The translations under genes and the position numbers were made by a program. 64,000 bases of DNA from Azospirillum cavernae (lineage in GTDB: Bacteria; Pseudomonadota; Alphaproteobacteria; Azospirillales; Azospirillaceae). Numbering within the stretch: position 1 is the first letter of the stretch; every line of letters begins with the position of its first letter. The stretch is from contig NZ_QYUL01000002.1 of NCBI RefSeq assembly GCF_003590795.1, positions 372,001 to 436,000 of the forward strand. Direction: 5' to 3'. Below the pieces are notes generated by a model. That model worked only from the letters and a program-made list of their open reading frames with translations, ran no database searches and was not told the origin of the DNA. Shown here piece by piece: positions 33,503-41,211 of this stretch.

Positions 33503-33571
33503 TCCCCTGGGCGTTTTCGTCGTCCAGACCGCCCGCCTTGCGGCGGCGACGGCGGTCTGTCGCCCAGGGGA
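33503..33571 (-). other. Two-stage inverted repeat in the phaA leader
   Basis: Outer arms TCCCCTGGGCG (33503-33513) and CGCCCAGGGGA (33561-33571) are perfectly complementary over 11 bases. Nested inside, CAGACCGCC (33525-33533) and GGCGGTCTG (33551-33559) pair over 9. In RNA the 3' outer arm abuts the phaA ribosome site (GAGGAAG). It could be a translational control structure or, as DNA, a protein site. There is no T-run, so it is not a terminator for the upstream TPR gene. Confidence 0.55.
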
Positions 33572-33575
33572 CAAC

Positions 33576-33590
33576 GCATGTTCCGTGCCA
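33576..33590 (-). promoter_or_regulatory. Candidate sigma-54 promoter of the phaA-...-dctA run
   Basis: Read on the - strand: TGGCACG-GAAC-ATGC. The GG and GC dinucleotides are 10 bases apart, as the -24/-12 promoter requires, and only one base departs from TGGCACG-N4-TTGC. Transcription would start near 33564, about 75 bases before phaA. DctD, the enhancer-binding protein that classically drives such promoters for dctA, is encoded at the end of the same run. Confidence 0.55.
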
Positions 33591-33673
33591 TGTTTCAGGA
33601 ACCGCGCGCGATCAATCAACCCATTGAAACGGCGTTTATTTTCTCATTCGCGCAACGGCGTTTCCCCGCGCGT

Positions 33674-33689
33674 TTCCGAAAATTCGGAA
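33674..33689. promoter_or_regulatory. Palindrome upstream of the sigma-54-like promoter (possible DctD enhancer site)
   Basis: TTCCGAA-AA-TTCGGAA is a perfect 16-bp inverted repeat centred about 117 bases upstream of the predicted start point. That is within the usual range for sigma-54 enhancer sites. It lies in the 304-base gap 33490-33793, which has no gene. The sequence is seen directly; the link to DctD is inferred. Confidence 0.45.
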
Positions 33690-33793
33690 CATGTATGTTT
33701 ATATGGCTGATTGTACGGACAACAAGCGTTAAGCGGCGGTGGACCGCGCGAGACGCTGGATCCCGTGGTTCCAGAGCGACAGGGCGCCGGATG

Positions 33794-35995
33794 TCAATCT
33801 TCACGCCCAAACCTCAGCCGCGTCGCCACCCAACGCCGCCAGAGCGCGCGGTAGGCGCGCTCGATCTGCCGCGCCCGCAGCGGCCCGTTCAGCGTCGGCG
33901 AGGCCGCCAGCCGCTGGCGCAAACTCGCGTGGTACAGCGCCCGGCGGTCGGGCGCGGCGGCCAGATCCGCCGCGATGGCGACGAACTCATCGGCGTCGCG
34001 GGCGATCAACTCAGGCGCGCCCACCGCCTTCAGATGCGCGGCGGACACCCGGCCCATCATGTTGGTTCCCGGCAGCGTCACCAGCGGCACCCCCATCCAC
34101 AGCGCCTCGAAACTCGTGGTCGCCCCGCTGAAGGGGAAGCTGTCGAGCGCGATGTCGATGTCGTGATAGATGGCCAGATGATGCCGCCGGTCGGTCGCGC
34201 CGTCGGGAAACAGCAGGCGGTCGGCCCCAACGCCGCACCCCGCCAGAACGCCGACGACGTGGCGTTGCAAGGTCGGCTCCAGAAACTGCCCCTTGTAGCG
34301 CAGCAGCAGCCGGGCGCCGGGAACGGCGATCAGCGCGCGCGCCCACAGGGCGAGCACCGCGTCGTTCACCTTGGCCGGGTTGTTCAAGCTGCCGAACACC
34401 AGCGGACGCCCCGCCGCCAGTTCCACCGGATGGGGCGGCGGGGCGTCGAGCGGGACCGGAAAGGAATAGAAGCCCGGCAAGCGGAACGGCCGTTCGGTGA
34501 AGCGCTCCGGCCCGCCGCGCGGGGCCAGGATCCTGTCGGTCAAAAGCGCGTCCACCCCCGCCAGACCGCTGGTCCCGCCGTCATGCGCGCTGACCAACAG
34601 CGGAGCCGGACGGTGCGCCGCGACCAAGGGCCGGTTGGCGTCAAACCGCCCGCCCAGCATCACCAGAAGATCAACCCCATCCCCCCGGATCCGCTCGGCG
34701 ATGGCGGCCTCGCTCAACCCGTCCACCGGGTGCCAAAGGTCGGCCCAGCCGCGCAGCCGCTCCGTCATCGCGTCCGACCGGGAATCGCTGGAATACAGCG
34801 CGATCTCGAACGCTGCATGGTCGTGATTCGCGAGGATCGACTCCATGTTCCGGGCAATCGGATGATCGTGAAAATCCGACGACAGATAGCCAATCCGCAG
34901 CCGCCGGTCGGGCGTCGGGTCGTTGCGGAAAGGGGGGGCGGCGACCGACGGCGCCCGGCGATGGGCGAAGGCCAACGCCTCGGCGAAGCGCGCCTCTTCG
35001 TCCAGGGTGGGGTCGTAGAGGATGGCCGACAACAGGCCGCGTTCGGAATCGTAATTGCCCAGCCGCGCGCCGCGCCGCAACAGCGGCAGCCCCGCCGTCA
35101 CCGCCCCCAACGACCGCAGGCCGCTCGCCAGATTGCTCAAGGCCGGGCCGCAAGCCGGATCCAGGGCCAACGCCCGCCGAGCGGCGGCGACGGCGGCGGC
35201 GTGGCGGCCCATCCCGAGAAAGGCCGCGCTTCGGTTGATCCAGGCGGCGACCAACGTCGGGTCGGCGACCAGCGCGCGGCGTCCGCCGGTCAGGGCGGCG
35301 GCGACCGCCCCGCGCTCGTCCAGCAGGGCGGCGGCGTTGGCCCAGGCGTCGGCCCGCTCAGGGGCCAGCGCCAGAGTCCGGCGGAATCCCGCCTCGGCGG
35401 CCCGGCGGTCGCCCGTCGCGTAGGCCAGTTGCGCCGCCTCGAACCGTAGATCAGCGGAGTGGGGGGCAAGCGTCAGCGCCCGCCGCAACAGGCCGCGCGC
35501 GTCCGCCAGCCGCCCGGCCTCCCGCTCCCCCAAGGCGCGCCGGCGCAGCAGCAGGACGGCCCGCCCGGCGGACGCGCCGTCCGACGGGTCCAGCGCCGCC
35601 GCGCGGGTCAGCGCCGCGATGGCCCCGTCGCCATCGCCCAGCCGATGGCGCGTCGCCCCCAGCCGCGCCCAGGCGGTCGCGAAATCCGGGCGCAGCGCCA
35701 ACGCCCGGCGATAGGCCGCCGCCGCGCGCTGCGGCTCCGCGTTCGCGTCGAACAAGGACCCCAGATTCGATGGGTAATCGGCGGCGTCGGGCCGCAGCGC
35801 CATCGCCTGCCCGATCAGGTCGATCCCCAAGGCGGCGCGCCCGGTCTGCCCGGCCAGAACCCCCAAAAGATGCCGTGCGTCGGGCTGCGCCGGGTCGGCG
35901 TCGAGAATGCGGCCATAGAGGGTTTCGGCAGCCTCCAGCCGCCCGCCCAAATGATGGTCCAGCGCCAGCGCCAGCGCTTCCGCAATCGTCGCCAC
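33794..35995 (-). CDS. TPR-repeat protein with O-GlcNAc-transferase-like C-terminal domain
   Basis: 733 residues from a GTG at 35995 with GGGGA just upstream. Residues 1 to about 330 are tandem TPR units (repeated A-Y-R-R-A-L-A-L-R-P type motifs, Ala/Arg rich). From about 370 the sequence becomes a GT41-like domain: LRIGYLSSDFHDHPIARN, then GSLNNPAKVNDAVLALWARAL, and the donor-site motif PFSGATTSFEALWMGVPLVTLPG near residue 640. Bacterial proteins of this layout (SPINDLY/OGT-like) are predicted protein or glycan glycosyltransferases. No substrate is suggested by the neighbours. It is monocistronic and upstream of the phaA control region. Confidence 0.85.
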   Translation of the reverse strand: MATIAEALALALDHHLGGRLEAAETLYGRILDADPAQPDARHLLGVLAGQTGRAALGIDLIGQAMALRPDAADYPSNLGSLFDANAEPQRAAAAYRRALALRPDFATAWARLGATRHRLGDGDGAIAALTRAAALDPSDGASAGRAVLLLRRRALGEREAGRLADARGLLRRALTLAPHSADLRFEAAQLAYATGDRRAAEAGFRRTLALAPERADAWANAAALLDERGAVAAALTGGRRALVADPTLVAAWINRSAAFLGMGRHAAAVAAARRALALDPACGPALSNLASGLRSLGAVTAGLPLLRRGARLGNYDSERGLLSAILYDPTLDEEARFAEALAFAHRRAPSVAAPPFRNDPTPDRRLRIGYLSSDFHDHPIARNMESILANHDHAAFEIALYSSDSRSDAMTERLRGWADLWHPVDGLSEAAIAERIRGDGVDLLVMLGGRFDANRPLVAAHRPAPLLVSAHDGGTSGLAGVDALLTDRILAPRGGPERFTERPFRLPGFYSFPVPLDAPPPHPVELAAGRPLVFGSLNNPAKVNDAVLALWARALIAVPGARLLLRYKGQFLEPTLQRHVVGVLAGCGVGADRLLFPDGATDRRHHLAIYHDIDIALDSFPFSGATTSFEALWMGVPLVTLPGTNMMGRVSAAHLKAVGAPELIARDADEFVAIAADLAAAPDRRALYHASLRQRLAASPTLNGPLRARQIERAYRALWRRWVATRLRFGRED

Positions 35996-36187
35996 AGCGT
36001 CCCCAACGGATCCAGGATTGTCCGCCCCTGTTGTCGCCCGGCCTCCGGGCCACGTCCAGGAAATCCGCGCCCGCCGGATTGGTCACGCCCACGGAATCGC
36101 ACAGCCGCTCTTCAATTCTGACAGGCTGCGGCGCAGGCTCGATGACGGCAGACTGCGACCAACGCCCACCAAACAGGATCACGCCCC

Positions 36188-36823
36188 ATGGCCGACGCCA
36201 CGCCGCCCGCCGTCCCCAACGCAACCGCCCCCAACCCAACCGCGATGAGCGACCGCATCCGCGTCCGCGACGTCACCGTGTTGTCGAACGACTGGTATGT
36301 GCTGAAGAAAACCACCTTCGACTACCGCCGCCGCGACGGATCGTGGCAGACCTTGAGCCGCGAGACCTACGACCGGGGCAACGGGGCGGCTCTGCTGCTC
36401 TATGATCCGACGCGCGGCACGGTGCTGTTGACCCGCCAATTCCGCTATCCGGCTTACGTCAACGGCCACCCGGAACCGCTGCTGGAGGTTTGCGCCGGTC
36501 TGCTCGACGACCGCAGCCCGGAGGACGCCATCCGCGCCGAGGCGGTGGAAGAGCTGGGCGTCGCCGTCGCCGCGCCGCGCCGGGTGTTCGACGCTTTCAT
36601 GAGTCCCGGCTCCGTCACCGAAAAGCTGGCCTTCTTCGTCGCCGAATACCGCGCCGCCGACCGGGGCGAGGGCGGCGGCAATCTGGAGGAGGGGGAGGAC
36701 ATCGACGTCGTCGAGTTGACCTTGGCCGACGCCCTTGCCATGGTCGAACGCGGGGCCATCGTCGATGGCAAAACCATCATGCTGCTGCAACACGCCGCCT
36801 TGCGCCGCCTGATGGAGGTCTGA
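36188..36823 (+). CDS. nudK: Nudix hydrolase, NudK-like (GDP-mannose/ADP-sugar pyrophosphatase)
   Basis: 211 residues. The body from Met20 (MSDRIRVRDVTVLSNDW) aligns with NudK, so translation might also begin at 36245; the first ATG has AGGA in better position. YDRGNGAALLLYD and LTRQFRYP are NudK-like. The Nudix box reads GLLDDRSPEDAIRAEAVEEL: the REUxEE-type helix is kept (AEAVEELG), but the residue that is usually Glu after GX5 is Ser. It is followed 3 bases later by a LysR gene. It would hydrolyse a nucleoside-diphosphate sugar; the exact substrate is unknown. Confidence 0.87.
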   Translation: MADATPPAVPNATAPNPTAMSDRIRVRDVTVLSNDWYVLKKTTFDYRRRDGSWQTLSRETYDRGNGAALLLYDPTRGTVLLTRQFRYPAYVNGHPEPLLEVCAGLLDDRSPEDAIRAEAVEELGVAVAAPRRVFDAFMSPGSVTEKLAFFVAEYRAADRGEGGGNLEEGEDIDVVELTLADALAMVERGAIVDGKTIMLLQHAALRRLMEV

Positions 36824-36826
36824 GCC

Positions 36827-37747
36827 ATGAATCCAGGCGGCGACGGGGGATGGATGATCGACGATGGGGCGCTTGATTGGGAGGACATCCGCGCCTTCCT
36901 CGCCACCGCCCGCAGCGGCAGCCTGACCGACGCCGCCCGCGCCCTGGCGCTCAGCCAACCCACCTTGGGGCGGCGGTTGAAACGTCTGGAAAACGCTCTC
37001 GGCGCGCCGCTGTTCGACCGTCTGCCCAACCGGCTGGCGCTGACGCCGCTGGGCCGCGCCGTTCTGGAGTCCGCCGAGGCGATGGGCGCGGCGGCGGCGG
37101 CCTTCGCCCGGCGGGCCGACCGGCAGGTCGCCGTTCCCCAGCCGGTGCGGGTCACGGCCACCTCGTCGGTCTCCACCTTTCTCACCATCCATCTGCCGGA
37201 GTTGCTGAGCGACACCGGCGCGGATCTGACCATCCTCAGCACCCGCGCCGCGCTCAACCTCGCCCAGCGCGAGGCGGAAATCGCCCTGCGCATGGACCGC
37301 GTGCCGGTGGAAGGCGATCTGGTGACGCGGCGGCTGGGGCGCTTCGGCTTCACTCTCTACGCCGCGCGCGGCTTGCGGCCCGACTGGTCGGGGCCGTGGA
37401 ACGGCGCGCCGGTGATCGGCCTGCCGGAAACCCGGCGGCGGCCCTCGCAATCGGGTTGGGTGGACGACACGGCGGCGGCGCGGGGCGGGCGGATCGTCGC
37501 TCGGCTCAGCGAGTTGCCAATGCGGCTCGACGCTGTCCGGCGCGGGTTGGGTGTGACGCTGCTGCCCTGCGTGCTGGGCGACCGCGACGCCGATCTGGTC
37601 CGCGTGGTCGAACCGCCCGAAGAATTGCGCGAAGACGTCCATCTGCTGACGCACCGCGACGTGCGCGAGCTTCCGGCGGTGGCGGCGGTGGCCGAGGCGC
37701 TGGTCCGCCTGTTCCGCCGCCACGCCGACGCCCTGGCGGGCGTTTGA
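36827..37747 (+). CDS. LysR-family transcriptional regulator
   Basis: 306 residues from ATG 3 bases after the Nudix gene. The N-terminal helix-turn-helix reads DIRAFLATARSGSLTDAARALALSQPTLGRRLKRLENALG near residues 19-58, with FDRLPNRLALTPLGRAVL following. The C-terminal effector domain is shortish but complete. The last 17 bases of the gene are duplicated in tandem just after the stop. The tight spacing suggests co-transcription with nudK; its targets cannot be read from the sequence. Confidence 0.88.
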   Translation: MNPGGDGGWMIDDGALDWEDIRAFLATARSGSLTDAARALALSQPTLGRRLKRLENALGAPLFDRLPNRLALTPLGRAVLESAEAMGAAAAAFARRADRQVAVPQPVRVTATSSVSTFLTIHLPELLSDTGADLTILSTRAALNLAQREAEIALRMDRVPVEGDLVTRRLGRFGFTLYAARGLRPDWSGPWNGAPVIGLPETRRRPSQSGWVDDTAAARGGRIVARLSELPMRLDAVRRGLGVTLLPCVLGDRDADLVRVVEPPEELREDVHLLTHRDVRELPAVAAVAEALVRLFRRHADALAGV

Positions 37748-37766
37748 GACCCTGGCGGGCGTTTGA
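37731..37766. repeat. Tandem duplication of the LysR gene terminus
   Basis: CCCTGGCGGGCGTTTGA occurs at 37731-37747 (ending in the stop codon) and again at 37750-37766, giving a 19-base tandem unit. It is probably a slippage product with no evident role. Confidence 0.6.
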
Positions 37767-37775
37767 AACGTCGGC

Positions 37776-38990
37776 TCAGTCGTCGCTGAGCGGCAGCGAC
37801 ACTTGCGCGGAATCGGCGGCCAAGCGTTTCGCGCGCTTGCCGCGCATGTCAGCCGCGTCCACCGTCTTCAACGGCACGAAGCCGTCCGGGCGCATGGCGG
37901 TGCCGACGATGGCCTTCAACAAATCGATGTTGGTGCGCTGGACCCGACGGCCACGGCGGACCTGATCGAGGAACTTCGCCGACGGCGTCAGCAGATAGTC
38001 GATGGCGTCGATGCGCTTGCCGACCTTGGTGTATTCCTTGTCGGCCCGATCCAGAATCCCCTCGTCCACCAGGGCGTCCACGGCGGCGGTGACGACGCGC
38101 AGCGTGTCGCGCAGGCGCGACCATTCGTTCATGCCGCTGTTCTTGATGATCTCGTCGGCGCTGATCGCCACCGGCTTGGCCTCATCCTCCGCGCTGTCGC
38201 ATTCGATGGACAGGCGGTTGTAGAGCCAGCGCGACACCGGCGATTTCAGCTTCATCAGCCAAGCATACGAGATGGGCTTGAACTCCAAATCGCGGATGGC
38301 GGCGGAGACCAGCGGGTTGAATTCCAGATAGGTTTCCTCGACGCCGCCGTCCTCGTCCACCAGATCCGGGCGCGAGCGGATCGCCAGCACCGGAAAAGCG
38401 GTCGATTCCAGCAAATTCTGGCCCCGGCTTTTCTTGCCCGGCTCCGGCGCCGGGCCGGTGGAGATGATGATGCGCGAGCGGGCCAGAATGGTCAGCGATT
38501 CGCGGATGTCCTGGATCGACAAAGTGTGATTGACCGCCCGCAGCTCCCGCTGAATTTCATACAGGCTGAAGCGCATCTGCACCTTGTCGTGATTTTCCCC
38601 GGTCAGCGACAGGCGCGAACGATCCATGGCGAGGCGGCGGACGACCTGCTCCACCACCTGCTCGCGTTCGGACGGGAAAATCTCGACTTCCACCAGATCC
38701 GGGGCGGATCCGGGGGCGCGGTCGTCTTTGCGCTGGGCGCTGAGCCGGTCGATACGGGCGGGTTGCACGGTCAGGCGGTAGTTGCGGCCACGGAAGGAAA
38801 ACTCCCGGCGCACCGACTTGATGAAGCTGTCCTTGGTGACGATTTCGCCCTTGTCCTTGGCCTCGTTGTCGCGCGACACGAAAACGAAGCGCGGCGCCAG
38901 ATCATACAGCGCGATCAAATGCGACTGCGAACGGTCTTCCAGCTCAAACAGAATGAGCTGGGCCGCGCTGGTCGGGGCCAATTTGGACAT
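37776..38990 (-). CDS. Replication initiator protein (Rep_3-like winged-helix)
   Basis: 404 residues from ATG at 38990 (MSKLAPTSAAQLILFELED), with GGAG 6 bases upstream; the ATG at 38996 would abut it. The central part has the two-winged-helix look of iteron-binding initiators, including KPISYAWLMKLKSPVSRWLYNRLSIE near residues 240-265 and a later ISADEIIKNSGMNEWSRLRDTL. Similar proteins are found on large alphaproteobacterial replicons; the exact Rep class is my inference. It reads away from an iteron-rich region that begins about 80 bases before its start, the normal arrangement for an initiator next to its origin. Confidence 0.75.
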   Translation of the reverse strand: MSKLAPTSAAQLILFELEDRSQSHLIALYDLAPRFVFVSRDNEAKDKGEIVTKDSFIKSVRREFSFRGRNYRLTVQPARIDRLSAQRKDDRAPGSAPDLVEVEIFPSEREQVVEQVVRRLAMDRSRLSLTGENHDKVQMRFSLYEIQRELRAVNHTLSIQDIRESLTILARSRIIISTGPAPEPGKKSRGQNLLESTAFPVLAIRSRPDLVDEDGGVEETYLEFNPLVSAAIRDLEFKPISYAWLMKLKSPVSRWLYNRLSIECDSAEDEAKPVAISADEIIKNSGMNEWSRLRDTLRVVTAAVDALVDEGILDRADKEYTKVGKRIDAIDYLLTPSAKFLDQVRRGRRVQRTNIDLLKAIVGTAMRPDGFVPLKTVDAADMRGKRAKRLAADSAQVSLPLSDD

Positions 38991-39071
38991 CGTCATCTCC
39001 GAAGGTCGAGAGTCAGCATGGCGCGGCCCGACGCTTCGCGCAACAAAAGCGCCGAATCCCCCCGTCGCGGC

Positions 39072-39154
39072 GTGGAGCGACGGCCCGCGATCATAACGCT
39101 TTTCCCCGCGATGATGGCGCGACAGCCCGCGATGATGGAGCCTTTGCCCGCGAT
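39072..39154. repeat. Origin iterons, array 1 (four copies, inverted orientation)
   Basis: Four 20-base copies start at 39072, 39093, 39114 and 39135, exactly 21 bases apart. The best read GTGGAGCGACGGCCCGCGAT and ATGGAGCCTTTGCCCGCGAT. Consensus in forward orientation: ATCGCGRGC-N5-CTCCAT. Two helical turns per unit put every copy on the same face of the DNA. This is the array nearest rep and probably also autoregulates it. Confidence 0.8.
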
Positions 39155-39192
39155 TCGTCGCCACACCAAGCGAATCGAGAGGCCCTGGCGGA

Positions 39193-39244
39193 ACCGCGAG
39201 CAAACACTCCATCCCGAACGGCGAATCGCGGGCTAAAACTCCAC
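39193..39244 (+). repeat. Origin iterons, pair in direct orientation
   Basis: ACCGCGAGCAAACACTCCAT (39193-39212) and ATCGCGGGCTAAAACTCCAC (39225-39244), both forward. They lie between array 1 and a 170-base stretch (39245-39413) that holds the most A/T-rich, pyrimidine-biased segment of the origin (around 39298-39345), a possible opening site. Confidence 0.75.
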
Positions 39245-39413
39245 AAAAGCCGGTTGCCCGTTCCATCATCCGTTCCGACCAAGGCTGCCCGCCCGAAGAG
39301 TGACAGAAAAAAGTCCCTTTTCTTTGCCCTCTCCCTCCTCTGACCAAGGCTTTGCGGTCATTCCCATCCCTTCATCACCGCCAACCGGGATCAAGCCCAA
39401 GTCACGGCGGCTA

Positions 39414-39609
39414 ATCGCGAGCAATCGCTCCAGGGCATTTGGCCGGGAATCGCGAGTCAAGGCTCTATAGTCGCGACCAAAGACACCAGGAATCCGATTC
39501 GGGCGGGCATCGCGAGCTGCGACTCCATGGTCGCGGGCTGTCGCGTCATGGTCGCGGGCCGTGGCTTTCGGGCCGCGAGCAATGACGTCATAGAGCGCTT
39601 GCCCGCGAT
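39414..39609. repeat. Origin iterons, array 2 (eight copies)
   Basis: Forward copies start at 39414, 39449, 39470, 39509, 39530, 39551 and 39572, with one inverted copy at 39590-39609 overlapping the last. Good examples are ATCGCGAGCAATCGCTCCAG and ATCGCGAGCTGCGACTCCAT; those at 39470, 39530, 39551 and 39572 are more diverged on the right half. Steps of 21 bases dominate, with 35- and 39-base steps. The whole gap 38991-39684 has no gene and is interpreted as the replication origin. Confidence 0.8.
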
Positions 39610-39684
39610 TCGACTTTCCCACCGTCCGCTCCGAATCCTCGCCGCCAATCACCCCATCACGACTGGCGGAGGCCCATCCCCATC

Positions 39685-40467
39685 ATGACCCATGACCCGA
39701 GCGAACACAGCGCCCCGCCCGAACGCGGCGGGACGCGATGGGGGCGTATTCCCGCCTGGTGGCTCGACCATCCGGATTTGGACGCCGACGGGCTGGCCGT
39801 GCTGGCAGCGCTGAGCACCTACGCCGATGAGGCGGGAGTTTGTTGGCCCTCGCAAACCACCTTGGCGGCCAAGCTGAAACGCAGCCGCCCGACAATCAAC
39901 CGCATCGTCGGTCGGTTGGAGGCCATCGGGCTGGTCGCCGTCGAACACCGCAGCGCGGCCAATGGCGGACGTTTGACCTGCCGTTATCGGCTGTCGCTGA
40001 CATCGCCCACCCTGACTCACGCACAAACAGCCCCTGACTCGGCAGCGGACTCCCCCTGTTCAGCCCCGAGTCACGAACAGCTTCAAACAAAACAAATTCC
40101 AGACTCGCTCTCCAAGCGCGAGCGAGCGGCTTCACCGTCAGCCTTGATCGACGAAGTTCCGGACAACTGGTCGCCGAGCGCCGATGACCGCGTTTGGGCG
40201 ACGACCCGCTTTCCGGACGCCGACCTGGATCGCCACGCCGAACTCTTCGTCCGGCGCTGCCAAGCCCACGGCTACCGTTACAAGGATTTTGGCGCGGCGT
40301 GGCGGTCCTGGCTGTTGCAGGATATTCCGGCGCAAACGCGCGTTGCTCCGCCGCCCCGCAAGGACAGCGCCGCCGCGCGTCAAGACGCCGCCGACAACCG
40401 TTTGTCCGCCTGGACCAGCGTCGCCAACCGCTTGAACGCCGCCGTCCCCCCCTCACCCTGGGCGTAA
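39685..40467 (+). CDS. Helix-turn-helix protein, probable replication-accessory protein
   Basis: 260 residues starting directly after the iteron region. The N-terminal winged-helix (HTH_36 type) reads LAALSTYADEAGVCWPSQTTLAAKLKRSRPTINRIVGRLE near residues 40-80. The middle is low-complexity (Ser/Thr/Pro). The C-terminal part FVRRCQAHGYRYKDFGAAWRSWLLQ resembles the DNA-binding tail of DnaT/primosome-like and phage replication proteins. Family membership beyond the helix-turn-helix is not certain. Position between origin and parA supports a role in replication or copy control. Confidence 0.65.
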   Translation: MTHDPSEHSAPPERGGTRWGRIPAWWLDHPDLDADGLAVLAALSTYADEAGVCWPSQTTLAAKLKRSRPTINRIVGRLEAIGLVAVEHRSAANGGRLTCRYRLSLTSPTLTHAQTAPDSAADSPCSAPSHEQLQTKQIPDSLSKRERAASPSALIDEVPDNWSPSADDRVWATTRFPDADLDRHAELFVRRCQAHGYRYKDFGAAWRSWLLQDIPAQTRVAPPPRKDSAAARQDAADNRLSAWTSVANRLNAAVPPSPWA

Positions 40468-40470
40468 AAA

Positions 40471-41112
40471 ATGGCTAACCTGCATTCCCTGCCCACGCCG
40501 CCGACCCGCCCGCCGGTCAGCTTGGCCTTCGACCCGGCCTTGCCCGCCGCGCGGCGCCGCCAAAGCCTGATCGACGCCTTGCCCCCCGCCTTGCGGACGG
40601 TGTTGGACGGCGGACGGATCGACCGACGCAGCCGCTTCACCGAAGACGGCTTCGTCGGCATCGCCGAAGATTGGACGCCACCCGACGACGTCACGCCGCG
40701 TCACGCGCTGTTGGCCCGGCAGGCGCTGAACGAGCTGGTTGTGGAGATTTTGGTTCCCGCCACGCCCAACCATTTGTTGGGCCGGGTTCTGGCGTTGCTC
40801 AGCCATTACCCGGCCAAGGCGACCAGCCCGGATGTGGAGCAATTGCTCGCGATGGACTGGGCCGACGATCTGGGCGAGTTTCCCGCCTGGGCCATCGACC
40901 ACGCCGCGCGGATCTGGCGGCGCACCCGCAAATGGCGGCCCAGCATCGCGGAAATCCGCGCCTTGTGCGAGGATGCCTGCGCCTCGGAACGCGCTCTGGC
41001 CGACCGGCTGCGCGCGGTGATCCAGGCGGGGGAGGCCGCTTCAGGGGGCGCCGCCGACCGTTCCGCGCCGCGCGCGGTTACGGCGACGGTGCGGCGCATG
41101 CCGGGGGTGTGA
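40471..41112 (+). CDS. Hypothetical protein in the replication module
   Basis: 213 residues starting 3 bases after the previous stop, so the two form a unit. No family is recognised with confidence. The segment WAIDHAARIWRRTRKWRPSIAEIRALCEDA near residues 140-170 resembles a motif seen in phage-type replication loader proteins. The C-terminus is Ala-rich and probably helical. There is no signal peptide or membrane segment. The location makes a helicase-loading or origin-associated function plausible, but this is inference. Confidence 0.6.
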   Translation: MANLHSLPTPPTRPPVSLAFDPALPAARRRQSLIDALPPALRTVLDGGRIDRRSRFTEDGFVGIAEDWTPPDDVTPRHALLARQALNELVVEILVPATPNHLLGRVLALLSHYPAKATSPDVEQLLAMDWADDLGEFPAWAIDHAARIWRRTRKWRPSIAEIRALCEDACASERALADRLRAVIQAGEAASGGAADRSAPRAVTATVRRMPGV

Positions 41113-41122
41113 CCGGCAAATA

Positions 41123-41148
41123 CAAAGCTAAGACATGTCTTAACTTTG
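41123..41148. promoter_or_regulatory. 26-bp near-perfect palindrome upstream of parA (parS or operator candidate)
   Basis: The core TAAGACATGTCTTA (41129-41142) is a perfect 14-bp palindrome. It is flanked symmetrically by CAAAG on the left and CTTTG on the right, with one mismatched pair between, giving 26 bases with 24 in register. It lies in the 99-base gap before parA. Such sites serve as partition centromeres or as operators autoregulating par operons. Confidence 0.65.
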
Positions 41149-41211
41149 CCCCGCGCCACGGGTCTGCTATCAGGGGACGGCGCGCAGGAATTTGGTGAAA
41201 AAGGAACGGGA

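Noticed and set aside
33503-33571. Nested inverted repeat considered as terminator of the TPR/OGT gene
   Set aside because: No T-run follows on the - strand, and the structure abuts the phaA ribosome site, nearly 230 bases beyond the TPR gene stop.
37776-38990. Annotation of the initiator as RepC or TrfA
   Set aside because: No repAB genes are attached, and the sequence does not carry a motif that would fix a named class; left as Rep_3-like.
39072-39609. Regularly spaced repeats considered as a CRISPR array
   Set aside because: The repeat unit fills almost the whole 21-base step with no unique 30-40-base spacers, copies occur in both orientations, and no cas genes are present. An iteron origin fits better.
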